Below are positions 1-12,800 of a stretch of DNA of 64,000 nt, piece by piece. Positions within the stretch are counted from its first letter, which is position 1. Each line of letters starts with the position of its first letter. The position numbers and the translations under genes are program-made. The DNA comes from Musa acuminata AAA Group. Lineage: Eukaryota; Streptophyta; Magnoliopsida; Zingiberales; Musaceae. The notes beneath the pieces are model-generated. The model was not told the origin of the DNA, did not search any database, and worked only from the letters and a program-made list of their open reading frames with translations. Location: contig NC_088335.1 in the NCBI RefSeq assembly GCF_036884655.1, forward strand, positions 45,822,501-45,886,500. Reading direction: 5' to 3'.

Positions 1-3000
1 GGTCACACTTTAGCCCCACATGGAGGTGTATGCATTGATATGTCACTGATGAAAGTAAGCATCATTTATGATATTTTTAGTGTTCAAAATCAAAATTTGA
101 ACTTTTTGAAGTAGAAAGCACATGTACCTTTTGTTTCCTGTGTTGCTTGCACATGCTACACAAATATCACATGTTTAAGTGTCCACAAGTATTTGACACA
201 AATTGAAAAGTTTTGAAACAGGAAATGTCCATATCAAATTATTGTTTTAATCGACCAGTTGTACCCAAACTGAATAGATTATGCATAATGTTATCTTGAA
301 TTTTACAACTTGCATTTGAGAGTGTCAAAAGTTCAACTTGTAATTGGTATAGTCTTATGGTTCCTGGGAATGAAGCTTCAAGTTCCAATTGCAAAACAAG
401 ATTAATATTTACAAGATGTGATTAAGGACCAATACAGGATTATATTGGCTGGTATTGGTTAGTATCTTTTTATTTTGTTATACTAGACACTATAGGTCGG
501 TATACCATCCGGCATATTGGTACCATACTGTTTTGATTGATTACTAGAAATGGTATTCGATTAAGTCTGCAACACTACAATATCCACTATAGTTCCTTTT
601 ATCTTGCTGTCCTGAATTAGTACTCAAAATTAGGGGCTTTTGCTGTCCTAAATTGATCAGGATTAGATTTGACTCGTTTCCCTACCATTGTATCATGATT
701 AAGGCTAAAAACGAGGGCTATTGCTGCCATATTGTCTATGGTCTGAAAGTGTGCATCATTTGACTCGAGTCTCTTTTAGTTTCCCAACTTTTAAGGTCTT
801 GGTTTGGTTGGCCCTAGGTGGGTCACATTAGGTCCGATCCACTTGTGAGTTATTCCTTGCCCCTCCAATCTTCCTTGTTCCATGATAGTGGATCAGGAAT
901 ATATCTCCAGATCGTGTCCTTGATCTTTGTTGTTCTCCTTTTCCTCTCGACATGCTAAGGAAGGATGTTGTTGCTTATTATGTCTTTTGAATTTAAGAAA
1001 TCAAATCCTGTCACAGTTTTGGAATTGTATATCATCAACATCAAAACATCGCTTGATTCCTATGGAATCCATCTTCAGGTCTTCAGGTAGACATAAGGTA
1101 TTGCACATAATTACTTTTTTCTGTTTGCCAATCTTTACTCGTTTTGTTTCTTATTAGAGTCTAAGCAGTGATTTAAAAAGCGCTAGGCGCCAAAGTCCAA
1201 AAACGCCCGAGATGTTAGGCGCTTGCCCAGGCGCTCGCCCGAGCGAAGCGAGACGCTAAAATATAAAAAAATATATAATATAATTAATAAATATAATTAT
1301 TTAAAATTTTAAATAAAAATATGCTATTAAATTAAGAAAATCTAAGATACAAAATCATAATATATTATTAATCTATTAACAGTATTGAAAATTAATCATT
1401 TCAAATAAACTTAATAATATTAACAGTATACAATATACGTATACTGTTAAAAGGAAGTGTAAAGGGGTGCTGAGCCTGCTGACTGAGAAAAGAGGAAGCG
1501 GCAGCGGCGGCGGTCGCGGCGAGCGGCGACAGCGGCAGCGTTTGCGAGCAACGACAGGGGCGAGCAGCGGCAGCGGGAGCAGGAGTGGCAAGCAGCAAGA
1601 GGCGACAGTGGCAACGTTTGTGAGCAGCGACAGCGGCGAGCAGCGGGATCGGGATCGGGAGCGGCAGCGGCGAGGGTTAGGGTTAGGGTTGAGTTGTCAC
1701 TTATATCGGTTTTAGTTGGTTCGATTGAACCAACTAACCATCAGAGACCGAACCAGGACCGAACCAGACCTAAAATCCTGGTTCGGTCGCCTTGGTTAAC
1801 CCAGGCGCTCGCCCGAAGCGCCCAGCGCCTGGGCTCAGGCGAGCGCCCAGGCGGCCCCTGTTTGAAGCGCGCCACCTGGGAGGTTAGCGAGGCGCTCGGG
1901 CCTCGCCTCGCCTCGCCCGAGTGCCTAGGCGAGCGCCCGAGTGCCTTTTTAAATCGCTGAGTCTAAGTCATTGATCTAATGATTGATCAACCTCTGATCA
2001 TACTAAAACTTTAGGAGTTATTAGATCTTTAAGTAATGCATCCTTTAGCATGTCTTCTTGTAGCCAAACATTCAGGGATTAGTTACATTCTTCTGCAGCT
2101 GTCCTATAGAAATTATACCTTCAGTTGTTGAGGCCCTGTAACTGAAGTGACAGTAAATTCAATCTTCTATCATTTTGACTTTTGAGGCTTCATAAAAAAA
2201 AAATTCAGCTGATGAAATTGTTAGCTTGCTGCTGACATTGCTCCGGGCTGATCTGGAACACTGTTGTGATGGAGCTGTGGCATTGGTGCTTGAAGGTTGA
2301 TGGGATAAGGGCATAAAATATTATTCATCTTGTAAGTGGGTGGTTATGGAGTTTTGCCCCAAGCTTGCATTATTATTTACATCAATGCCATTTCATGCAT
2401 TTTGATCATCATATTGCCAATGTCGCATAGGGTCAACTAAACATCGAGCATTGGAGGACTGATCATGCAGAAGCTTCCTGGTTCTTTTGTCTTTGCTTGC
2501 TCGGGTACCTAACCGTTAACTGTTGCTTATAAGTAGATTCTCAAGAGCAGAAGTAAAGAAATATAGAGGCTTTATTGTTGAAAATTTTGAGAAAAATGGT
2601 CTGAGTGATGCCCAAGAGGTTTACAATCTTCTATATTTATAGGCTTCTAGTGCAGCAGTGCCATAACATAATATTGTACTCTTAACTCAAATTAATTGAT
2701 ATTAGTTCCAATTACATAATCATATATGTTGGTTACATTTAATGTTCACGGAACTGCCGTACGAAGATGTTATAGTATCTGATACAGTTATAAGCTATAG
2801 TACCTTCCATCGTGCTTCTGTCCTAAATTATGTCTAAAAACATGGGTTGTTGTGTTCCTTTGGATTCTCTTCCCTGCTGTTACTAGCATGGTTAGGTCAG
2901 GAAAGATAGGTATTGTTAGACGTTAGTATTCCTTTAGCCTATGGACCAGATTGCATGGACACAATATATACTGCAGATCCTAACTTTTAAAGCCTTAGCT

Positions 3001-6000
3001 TGATGGACTTTGAGCAGGGTCAGAGTCTGATCCATTCCATACTGGAAAGCTCAAGAATAAGGACTTCCAAAGCTGATCTTATTTATAGGCACAAGTCTGA
3101 TGGTTATAGACTTATAGCTACGCTCAATAAGGTAACCATGATGATGGTTGGTTTACTTATGGAGAATGTGATACCAAGGGATGTCATCTTAGGAAATGGT
3201 GTGATCACTGGCCTTTATATTTCTTCTCAGATAAGTTCTTATGGAGAGAATAATGTCATTTTTTTGTGTTCTAATAAAAGAACTTCTAAAAGGAAGATGC
3301 ATTCTGTACAGATTTGTTAATAGTTATATATCCAGGCTCAGTTTCTGCTGCGGGGATGGTTGATCGAGTTTTTTTGGATTTTATCGGTTTTCACTGAAAG
3401 AATTGATTTAGTTAGTGACTTTAATTTTTTCCCTTTTGGTTCATGTTTGTTTTGTGTTTGTTCATCTCTTTTGTGATAGTCAGACTTTATATATTTTTTA
3501 ATTGATTATGTTCTAGAGGGGAGCTAAGCCTGATAGTCTTTTAAAGCCTCCACAGAAGTTGACTCAATGTTTGCACTTTGATTTATTAACCACACTTTTT
3601 CCTTTTTTCCTTTTGATTTGTCTTCCTAGCAATGTGGGTGAATCGAAAACCTTGTTAAGTGATTGAAACTATTTTAAAATATGCCAGAATTTCTCACATA
3701 GTAATTCAATGCTGCTGGGGAGCTATTTTTTCTGAGAACTTAAAGAGAAAGAGTCTGTAATAGAACTTATAGATGTACAACCTCCATGACATGTTTATTA
3801 TGTTTTTGATATAATTTCCACTCTTCACATAGTTAGGTAGCCTTCTTCACCTTGTGGTTTCTTGAAGCTGATAGGCTTTTCTCATATCCATCTTTATATG
3901 CTTCACTACTTATTATGTTCAAAGTGGAATGATCTTTCTTACAGATAATGGCATTTAATTTTATTTTTCATATGACCATTTTATCTTGTGCTTGACAGAA
4001 AATTAAGTCTCTAAATGTTGAGGACTTGGATATAGTTGTTGAGCCAGGGATTGGATGGATTGAACTGAATGAGTATTTGAAGCCTTACGGCCTTTTCTTC
4101 CCACTTGACCCAGGTTACTAAATATTCGTCTTCCTACTCTGTCTTTGTTTCTATTAATTTGGATCTTGTTTGGTGAACAACTTTGTTTCTGGTATATCTC
4201 ATGCATCTGGATGTGGAATTAGTATGTGCTTCCATTTAATAGATATAAGTACTCAGCAATTTCTTAATGAAAACCTCTGGACTAGAAGGTGTTGTTTCTA
4301 TTGGTTTCCAACTATAAATGTAATATCACTGTCCAGAATTCTCGTCAATCTCAATCTTTAGCCAATATGGAACTAGGCTCAATTGTGTTTAGTAAAACTT
4401 GGAATATTTTCTCCCCTTCTCCTTCCTCTTTCCTAGTTTTCCATCCTTTTTATTCACATTTCTGTGCTGTGTATGCCGTGCTACTCTGTATCTGGACACC
4501 TAGGAATTAGTGAGGTGTCCTGTTGTACTCTTTCATTGAACAGGGATCTAATGCTTAATATTGTATAGTGGCTTACTAAAGCCTATATCCAATCCATTGA
4601 ATTCATGAACATGACCAAAGAACAATTTTAAGTTTCTTATTTTGTTTTTTGGCGACCAGAGAGAAGATAAATTTAGTTGCTTGTTTGCGTTGTAATCAAC
4701 AAAAAGAGTGAAATCTTCAGTGTAGATGCCATGTGTTTTGGACAAAAGGGATTTTAAAAGTCTCAATGGCTATCAGGTAGGAAGGAAGTTCCACCTTGTG
4801 ATTGTAGTGTGAGCTTATTCAATCATCCAAAATATCCCTAGGCTTCGAAAGAGACTATAAAATTGGTAATTACAATCTTTATTGCAGAAATGAAGTTCCC
4901 TCCCAATGGCAAAAATAACCTGACAATAAAATTTAAAAAATCTCAAAACTCATGATCATACTAGGCAATATGCATGATAGTGCAATTTACATGATTTCAC
5001 ATAAGGAACCTTATTCTTTTCATTTTCTGCCATAATTTTACTCAGTGTCGTAGTTGTGAAGATGTACAATTGGTTTCATTTGGAATGTTGAGTTTCAAGT
5101 CATTCAAATGTTTCTGTAAATTATTATGTAATATGTCCTGATTCAGTTTTGTTGTAGAATTGTTTAAGGTGGTTGCATTACTATTTTCAAAATAATATCT
5201 GATGTGATTGCATTTTTTTTTTATGATGGTTGCTTATTTATCAAGAAGATCTGGAGCTCTGTGCATATTGATTTTTGTGTTAGTTAGGAAGACGGATGGT
5301 CTTTTGTTTGTTTATTTAACTTATGAATGAATGTTTCTATATCAGACATGTCTTTCTTGACCTTGTATTCCCTTTTCCTTAAGTTCCAGTCCGGAGATGA
5401 TTTTTGGCATAATAATATTTAATGTTTTTCTAAGGCCTATTAGCTGTTTAAATTATATTGTTGGCTGTCTATTGCCCATAGACTCATGATCAGTTTAGAA
5501 GGTTGATTCACTGTGATTAAACATTTTTAAACTTCAGTGTAGCTTAGCTCCTAAAGCCAAGCCTATAGATGGAACAAGGATTAGAAGTATTCTGATGTTC
5601 CCTGAATCTTGTTGTGGGTGTTGTAGCTTAGTTTCTAATATCTAACCACTTGGCATACAGGTCCTGGGGCTACTATAGGAGGCATGTGTGCTACTCGTTG
5701 CTCTGGCTCTTTAGCTGTAAGGTATTTCTGTTAAACTTTGGTTAATGGAATTGTGCTTTCAGCAGTGTCTACTGATACATTAAACTAAGTTTTGCCATTT
5801 GCATAAATGTATGCTGACTGTATTGTTAGTTAAAGTTGATTAATTATCAGTTTTTAGGTATGGAACAATGCGAGACAATGTCATCAATCTTCAGGTAGTT
5901 ACTTGCTTTTATATTTTGGTCAAGATGGTGCATTTTCCAAGCTGCTGTCTTTGTTGCAGGTTGTTCTAGCAAATGGTGAGATCATCAAGACTGGTTCACG

Positions 6001-6763
6001 AGCTCGGAAGAGTGCTGCTGGGTATGTTGTAGATTCCTTTGGCTAAAATGTAGAAAACAAGAGTGATAATTACTTGGTTGGATTCTTTGAGCCCTGATTC
6101 CCTTTAGACATGGTTTGTATAATGCTTTGCTATCCATGACACTGGTACAAACCTAGGACAAGCACAATTCTATGCTTGAAGGGAGAATTAAGGCACTCAT
6201 TGCAAGAGTTATAATGTTTGAGTTGATAGTATATGGTCATTTACAAAGATTAATGTACCTCTCCACTACTAGGACCTGTAGACCTCTCAGAGTTCCTTCC
6301 AAGGAACACTCAAATTAAGTTTAATAGGATGATTGAAATTTATGCTGTTTTGTGCCAAATCTGTAGCTGTTGTCATCAAAGGAACTTCTAAAGCTAAATG
6401 ATGTAGGATACAAAACCATGCATTGACTAACTAATTAAATATATACAAAAAATCAATTGAATGCTGTGTCTTTAATCTGGCAACAATCAGGATTTGAGAG
6501 GCTATAAATTCTTGGAGTTTTTCTATGCCTACATCAACAAGGGGGGTATGGGGCTTCCTGCAATATGGGTCTTGGGGAGGTCAATACATACATCCTTGTC
6601 TTTTCAAGTAATGAGTTTGTTTCTGTAGTTGAAAGTATGGCTTCAAATTTCACCGGGGCCAATACATAACAGGTTGTATTTACTGGTTGGGCTTGAACTT
6701 GCACGTGGACCAGGGATTTCTTGCTTGGTTCAGTTTGGTGCCGTAGGGTTTTTAATATCCTCC

Positions 6764-6813
<50 letters not shown>

Positions 6814-9800
6814 CTCTCTCATCTATAGATCCACTCATGGCAGCCTGTCTGGTACTTCTCCTCCTCTCCCCCTTGTCGGTACGGATTCAGTATGCCAGCA
6901 TACCTTGTGATTGGTATGAGAACTGGTACCAGAATTTCAGACCATGATTCAAACATTTTGACATGCCCAATGTTTTTGTTGGCTCCTGCTATTTCTGGGC
7001 CCTATTGGTGTTGGTCTTATATCCATTATCAAGATATCCAGAACTGTTTGTATTTTGAAAATCTTTAAAATACATGTATCGATTATAAAGAGGCTTTTAT
7101 TTTTCCTTTTCCGTTGTGATTATTACAACCCTAAGAAGCCATGTGCTTGCACATAGTCAAATATTGTCTATGCATGCTTTCTCTCTAGCGAATACAAATT
7201 ACACATAAAAGGGTTGTCCAACAAGTTTTGTTGTTAATTTTGTCCCTTACTATTTCAGATATGATTTGACTCGCTTGTTGATTGGAAGTGAAGGCACTCT
7301 AGGTATAATTACAGAAGTTACATTGCGTCTTCAAAGACTTCCTCAGCATTCAGTGGTATTCCTTATTCTTTTATCTATCTTTGAAAGTATTGTCTGATGT
7401 CGGTTACTGTATGCGCTTTATGATGCTTTTTCTGATTTGTGAACTTCTTGATATTTTCAAGAATCTTATGTTTCGGCTCTGAACAAGTTTGAAGGTAGTT
7501 TGGGCAAAATGAGCTAGTACTCTTATTCTCTATGAAAATATCATATGGTCTTTAAACAATAAGGACTATATGAAAGCTCCAATGGTGTCTAACATAGTAA
7601 TAATTCCTTGACGGGTAAATGGTAAATGAGTTCTTGTTAGTGAAATTTCATTGAAGTGTACAATGGTCTGACCAATGCATTATTTATTGACTTGCTACTG
7701 AACTGGTTTGTTATTTAGTCAGCTTTACTAATAGTTTAGAATCATGATAGAATATAAGCTGAAGCTTGTAAAAAAAAAAATCAAACTCTAGATGCTTGCC
7801 TGGGTATATGAAAGAAAATTTATTAGTATGGACCACGGTTCACCGTTTCGGGTACCGGACCTGTTTTGGTGATTATTTGGACCAGTATATACTAGTTAAT
7901 ACCGATGTACCGACACATGATAAGCCGGTATGTGCTGGTGTTTCAGCGAGGAAGAGGAAGGGGCAATGGAGGAACAAAGGAGGAAGGAAGAAGGAAGAAT
8001 AGGAAGCGGTGGAGGAGGAAGAAGGAAGAAGAAGAAGATAGAAGAGGAGGAGGAGAAGTAGTGACCTGGGAAGCAATGGCAGTGTTTAAGCAGCGGTGCA
8101 AACGCAGTGACATCGTACACGAGAAGAGGGCTCGTGTTTGCGAGCCCTAATTTGGCTTTTTTTTAATGCCAAGTTGGACACGACCCCATCACGCATTCAA
8201 TTTTTTTATTATTTTAACTAGACTGCTTGAAATGGGGGTGGTCCACGTATTGGCCCAGGCTTGGACCAGTATGTACCGCCCATACCATTTTGGGTGATAC
8301 AACAGTCATTAGTATGGACCACGCTGAGGAAAATTAAATGGGCCATATATTACTTGGTGTGTTTGTGCGTGTGTGTGTGTGTGGTTAAACAATAGCTTCT
8401 CTACCTTTTGTTTCTTCTATAATTCCTTGTTGTCATCTTCTTAGTTACTTAACTATGCTACACTTTATTCATGAATATATTTTGTGCTTTGGACTTAGTG
8501 GTTATTCTGTATTTTATTTTAATGTGTTTGATATTGACCTATCTCAGGTTCTTTTCTTGAGCTAATTGTTGATATCCTTTTTCTGTTTTCCATAAAATAT
8601 CTGTGCTACATTAGGTAGCTATGTGCAATTTTCAAACGATAAAGGATGCTGCTGATGTTGCCATAGCCACAATGCTTTCCGGTATACAGGTAAAGCCATG
8701 ACTTGTGAATCTTCTACTTTATCAAAACAGCTAATATGTATCACTTTGTTATCGCACAAGATATCGTATTTGTTATTGTGAATAATATATTCACTATTAT
8801 TATGTTAACAAATAATTAGACAAATGTGTTTGATTGTTATAAGCTTATCTAATGGTTGATGAATTTTTATATGCTTCCATTATGTTATATTGAGCACCAA
8901 TGATATTTTTCTTTAAGTATGTCACGGATGAAATATGATTCAGGATTGCTCGATATCAATTTTATATACTAGCAAAATCATTATCTTTTTACTTGGGATA
9001 TTTGGTTGCTTCAACTGAAATTGCCTGCAAGCAGCAGTTGTAAGTAAAAGTAAATGCTGCTAGTAACAGTTGCAAGCCATGCTGTTCCGGCTTCACGTAT
9101 AGTTGCTACTTGCAGTTGCAACTAAGGTAGAGAAGACAACAACCAATGCTTGAAGAGGAAGGAGGAGGTGGTGGTTGTGTGAATCAAGGTAGATGAGGGA
9201 AGGGGACAATGTGTAAGGAGACAATGCGTGAGAGGGGAGAGGAGATATCCAAATCCAATTTAAATCTGTAATCCAATCTGCAGGTGCAACATGTGGTATT
9301 TAGGGTTGCAATTTCACTTGTGGTATGTAGGGATGTTGTTGCATGTAAACATCTATACATGACTTACTTGCAGATAACCAAACCTTTGCAAGTAAGCTAC
9401 TTGCTGCAAAAGTACTTGCAGACTTTTGGGTAATCATATGCACTTTCAGTGGACAAGCACAATAAGTGAGTTGAAATTGACAACTTGCAAAACTGTATAG
9501 CTAGTTTTTCACTAAATGATTTGGCTAAAATTCATCTTTTTCACCAAATGATCAAATGCGACTAATTTTGGACCAAAACTTATGTAATGGTCGAAATTGG
9601 TTGAGGCCTGACCAACATCTGGCCTTGTCTTTTTCTAAGGCTGCTTCACTTGAGAACTGGCCTTAACTTATGTTTCCTCTTGGACTTTAAAGAAATAAAT
9701 TCTGCTGGGACTTCTCTTGTGTGTTCTGTGTATGATACAAAAACTGCAAGTGAGCCTTAATTCTGATTATTTTAAAATATTTAGACTTTCTGCCTGGTGA

Positions 9801-12800
9801 AAATGCTTGTTTTGTTTGACTCTTTAAGGTGTGGAAGGGCATAAACAATGGGGAATTACTTAGGAGGGATGAGGAACTATGTGATGATATCGTGATACTT
9901 CTATTAAAAAAAAATGTGAGGCACATGGAGACATGGCCACATGCAAATGCTGGTAAACATTATTTAAATTTACTGCCTTTGTTTTGTTTGTGTTGCAACT
10001 TTGATTACTTTGAAGCAAGGTTTTATATATCAGTCAATACCATTGACCAGAAGGTCATCAAATTGTTATGATATTGCTGTACTGGTCAGCATCAGTGGAG
10101 AAAAAAGTAATAATAAAAGCATGAGGGAAGAAGAAACAATAACTTATTGATCAGTGAAGTTTGAGGCCAAAAGAGGACCCATTGCTTCTTTTCCCATTTT
10201 TCTCCTCTTCTTCTTTGCTTAAAGCCAAAGATTGATCCAGAGATAAATCTGGAGGTGATAGCTGAAAGAACCTCCTTTTCTCCTCCTCTCCTCCTCTTCC
10301 TCGTCTCTTCTCTTTTCCTTTCGTGGCATTATGTCACCCCGCTTGCACAGTCACAACAGTCCAGCCCTGAAGAGAGCACAGTGATTCTGTTTTGTCTTAA
10401 GATGTTTCTGTTGGTCCTGATTCTAAGGATAATAAAAGGGGCCATATGGACCATGAACAGGTTTAAGCTTCGTAAGGGTTGGTTCATTTAGTGGCTTTCT
10501 GTCAGTCCAGGCATACTGGTAAGGTCTGACCAGTTTAAAAAACCTTCTGCCACTTGTTTCCTGTTTGTAGATAATACTCGAGCTAGATTTTGTCCTATGC
10601 AAACATCATTTTTGATATTTTTGTGACGTCCTCTGATGCATGTACATCCAATTTAACTGGCCATTGTGTATGACGTGTTCCAGTTCCAAAATATGACCAC
10701 CTGAGAAGGTTCATCCCATCCTACAGTTTCTTGGTTGCTTCACAAGTCATTTTACTCTCATGTCTTAGCCTCTCATTTGAGATGTTTCTGTATACTTCAT
10801 AGTATGAACTTCAATTCAATAGATTGATTTAAGAATTCTTTTCATCTTCAATGATGTTATAATAAGCAGTGGTGTTGTGCTTATGATTATGGTACAACCT
10901 ATTACATATGTGATATGCAGTTGACTTGTGTGTTTGATATCCAATATTTCAGGATGTATTGTAACCGAGTATAAACAATGAAGTATATAATCAACTTTGA
11001 ACAATTTATAGGCAAATTTTTGCTACCACAGAATTGGTCGATTTCTTCTTTTTTAAAATTGTTATATCAATTGGATTTGGCCTAAATAGGCTGTGTGGTG
11101 AACTCTGAATTTCAGATGTAGCAACAAAGCGAGGAAATCAGTTGAAATTAGATTGGCCTTGGTTGGTACCTGTAAGGATAAGGATCAGATAAGATATCTT
11201 GGAACCGGCCAGTATGGTGACCTATGGAACTACAAATAGTGTATTATGAGCTGAACATGGTAACATCTTTCTGAAATCCTTGACAACTAACTCGTAAGGA
11301 TCGAGTTCTTCGTCCATAGTCTTTTAAAAGGAAGGTTCTGTTTGCTATTTGTACAAATGCTGACATAGGCCATCACTTCATGAAAATTATGGTGATCCAA
11401 ATGGGAAAAATACAAACTAAAAATTGGGTTTTGTAAATTTGCAAAATTTTGAAGTTCATTAGTTAGTTCCGATGAAATTGCATCAGATGAGTACATTTTA
11501 CTTTCTACAGTATCTGCTGCACAACCTGAGGTATGGCCAAGAAGACCTTGACATGGGGAATTGGAATATACTCTTTTTTTGCTTTTTTTTTTTTCTTTTT
11601 TGGTGCAGATTTATCAAGTGAATGTCATGCCCTATGTGCATTATGCATATATGAGTATGTTCAGATGTTAGTGGTGCTTGAAATATGCATATATGTTGTC
11701 CAACTTGTATTACTAAAGTTCATCTCCTCCATAAGTAGGTCTCAAGGGTGGAGCTCTTGGATGAGGTTCAAGTAAAGGCAATTAACATAGCAAATGGGAA
11801 AAACTTACCTGAAGCTCCCACCTTAATGTTTGAATTTATAGGCACAGGTGAGACAGATGTAATTCTTATTTTTTTTAGTTTGAGCTACGTTTTTGGACTG
11901 GATTATTCAGCACTAAATCTAACAGCATTAAGATGATCATTTGATATTCTGACGTCTATTATAATTAATATGTCAAAACAAAAATACTATAACAAGATTT
12001 TCTAAATGGATAACCAAGGCTGAGACTAAAATATGTTTATGCTTGCTAAATATTTGGTTGTATTTCCTATATGGATGCTCTCAGAGATACAGAATGTACA
12101 TTAAGCATTACTGTTTCCTGTCATTTTCTTCTTTTGATTTGATTGGCTTGCTTATGTTTTCCCTCTTAGTTTTTTCCTCTATTTCAACAATGTATATAGA
12201 TTACCAATCAGTTCTGTAGATACTTATGTTAACATATTTTGCAATCCTATCACATTGAATTGGAAAACTTGGAAGTTATCACATCTGGAGCATTATCTTC
12301 ACAGAAGCAAGTAGCACAATGATCATTGGCTATCTTCATCCCTGTTATCTGTATGTTTTTCTTTCGGGTGACTGCAGTTTTGATGTTGTCTTTGTTAAAA
12401 ATACTGATCTTTCACTTCTATTAGTTTTCTTTTTGTTACATCAGAAATTTATGACACATTTATGGTACTTTAAGTTATTTCCTTGTTATTTGTTTCTTTT
12501 CATTCTTTTTGCAAAGTCTATGCAGTTCAACTATATAATTGTGACATAAATTTTATGATTGCTTTTCATAGATATTCAGTTGGTTTATGACTTAATGTGA
12601 CTCAACTCTTTTGTGGACCAATGGCAGAGTCTATAACAAAGTTCTTATTGTTTGTGTTTGGTAGAGCCTCTAAAGCATGGTTTGTCTTACCGGTCCGTAC
12701 TGGTATACTGACCAATAGTCGGTACGGTATGTTCTGAGTTGTACCAAGTCTTACCGAGAATACCAACACATGGTACATCAGGGTATACTATAGTGATTTA

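Noticed and set aside
3000..3320. 106-aa plus-strand frame in a DLD intron
   Set aside because: It has no recognisable motif and the composition is like intron sequence. It was not counted as a gene.
10016..10550. Possible further family element starting CAAGGTTTTATATATC
   Set aside because: The start resembles the family, but no matching right end or 8-bp duplication was found.
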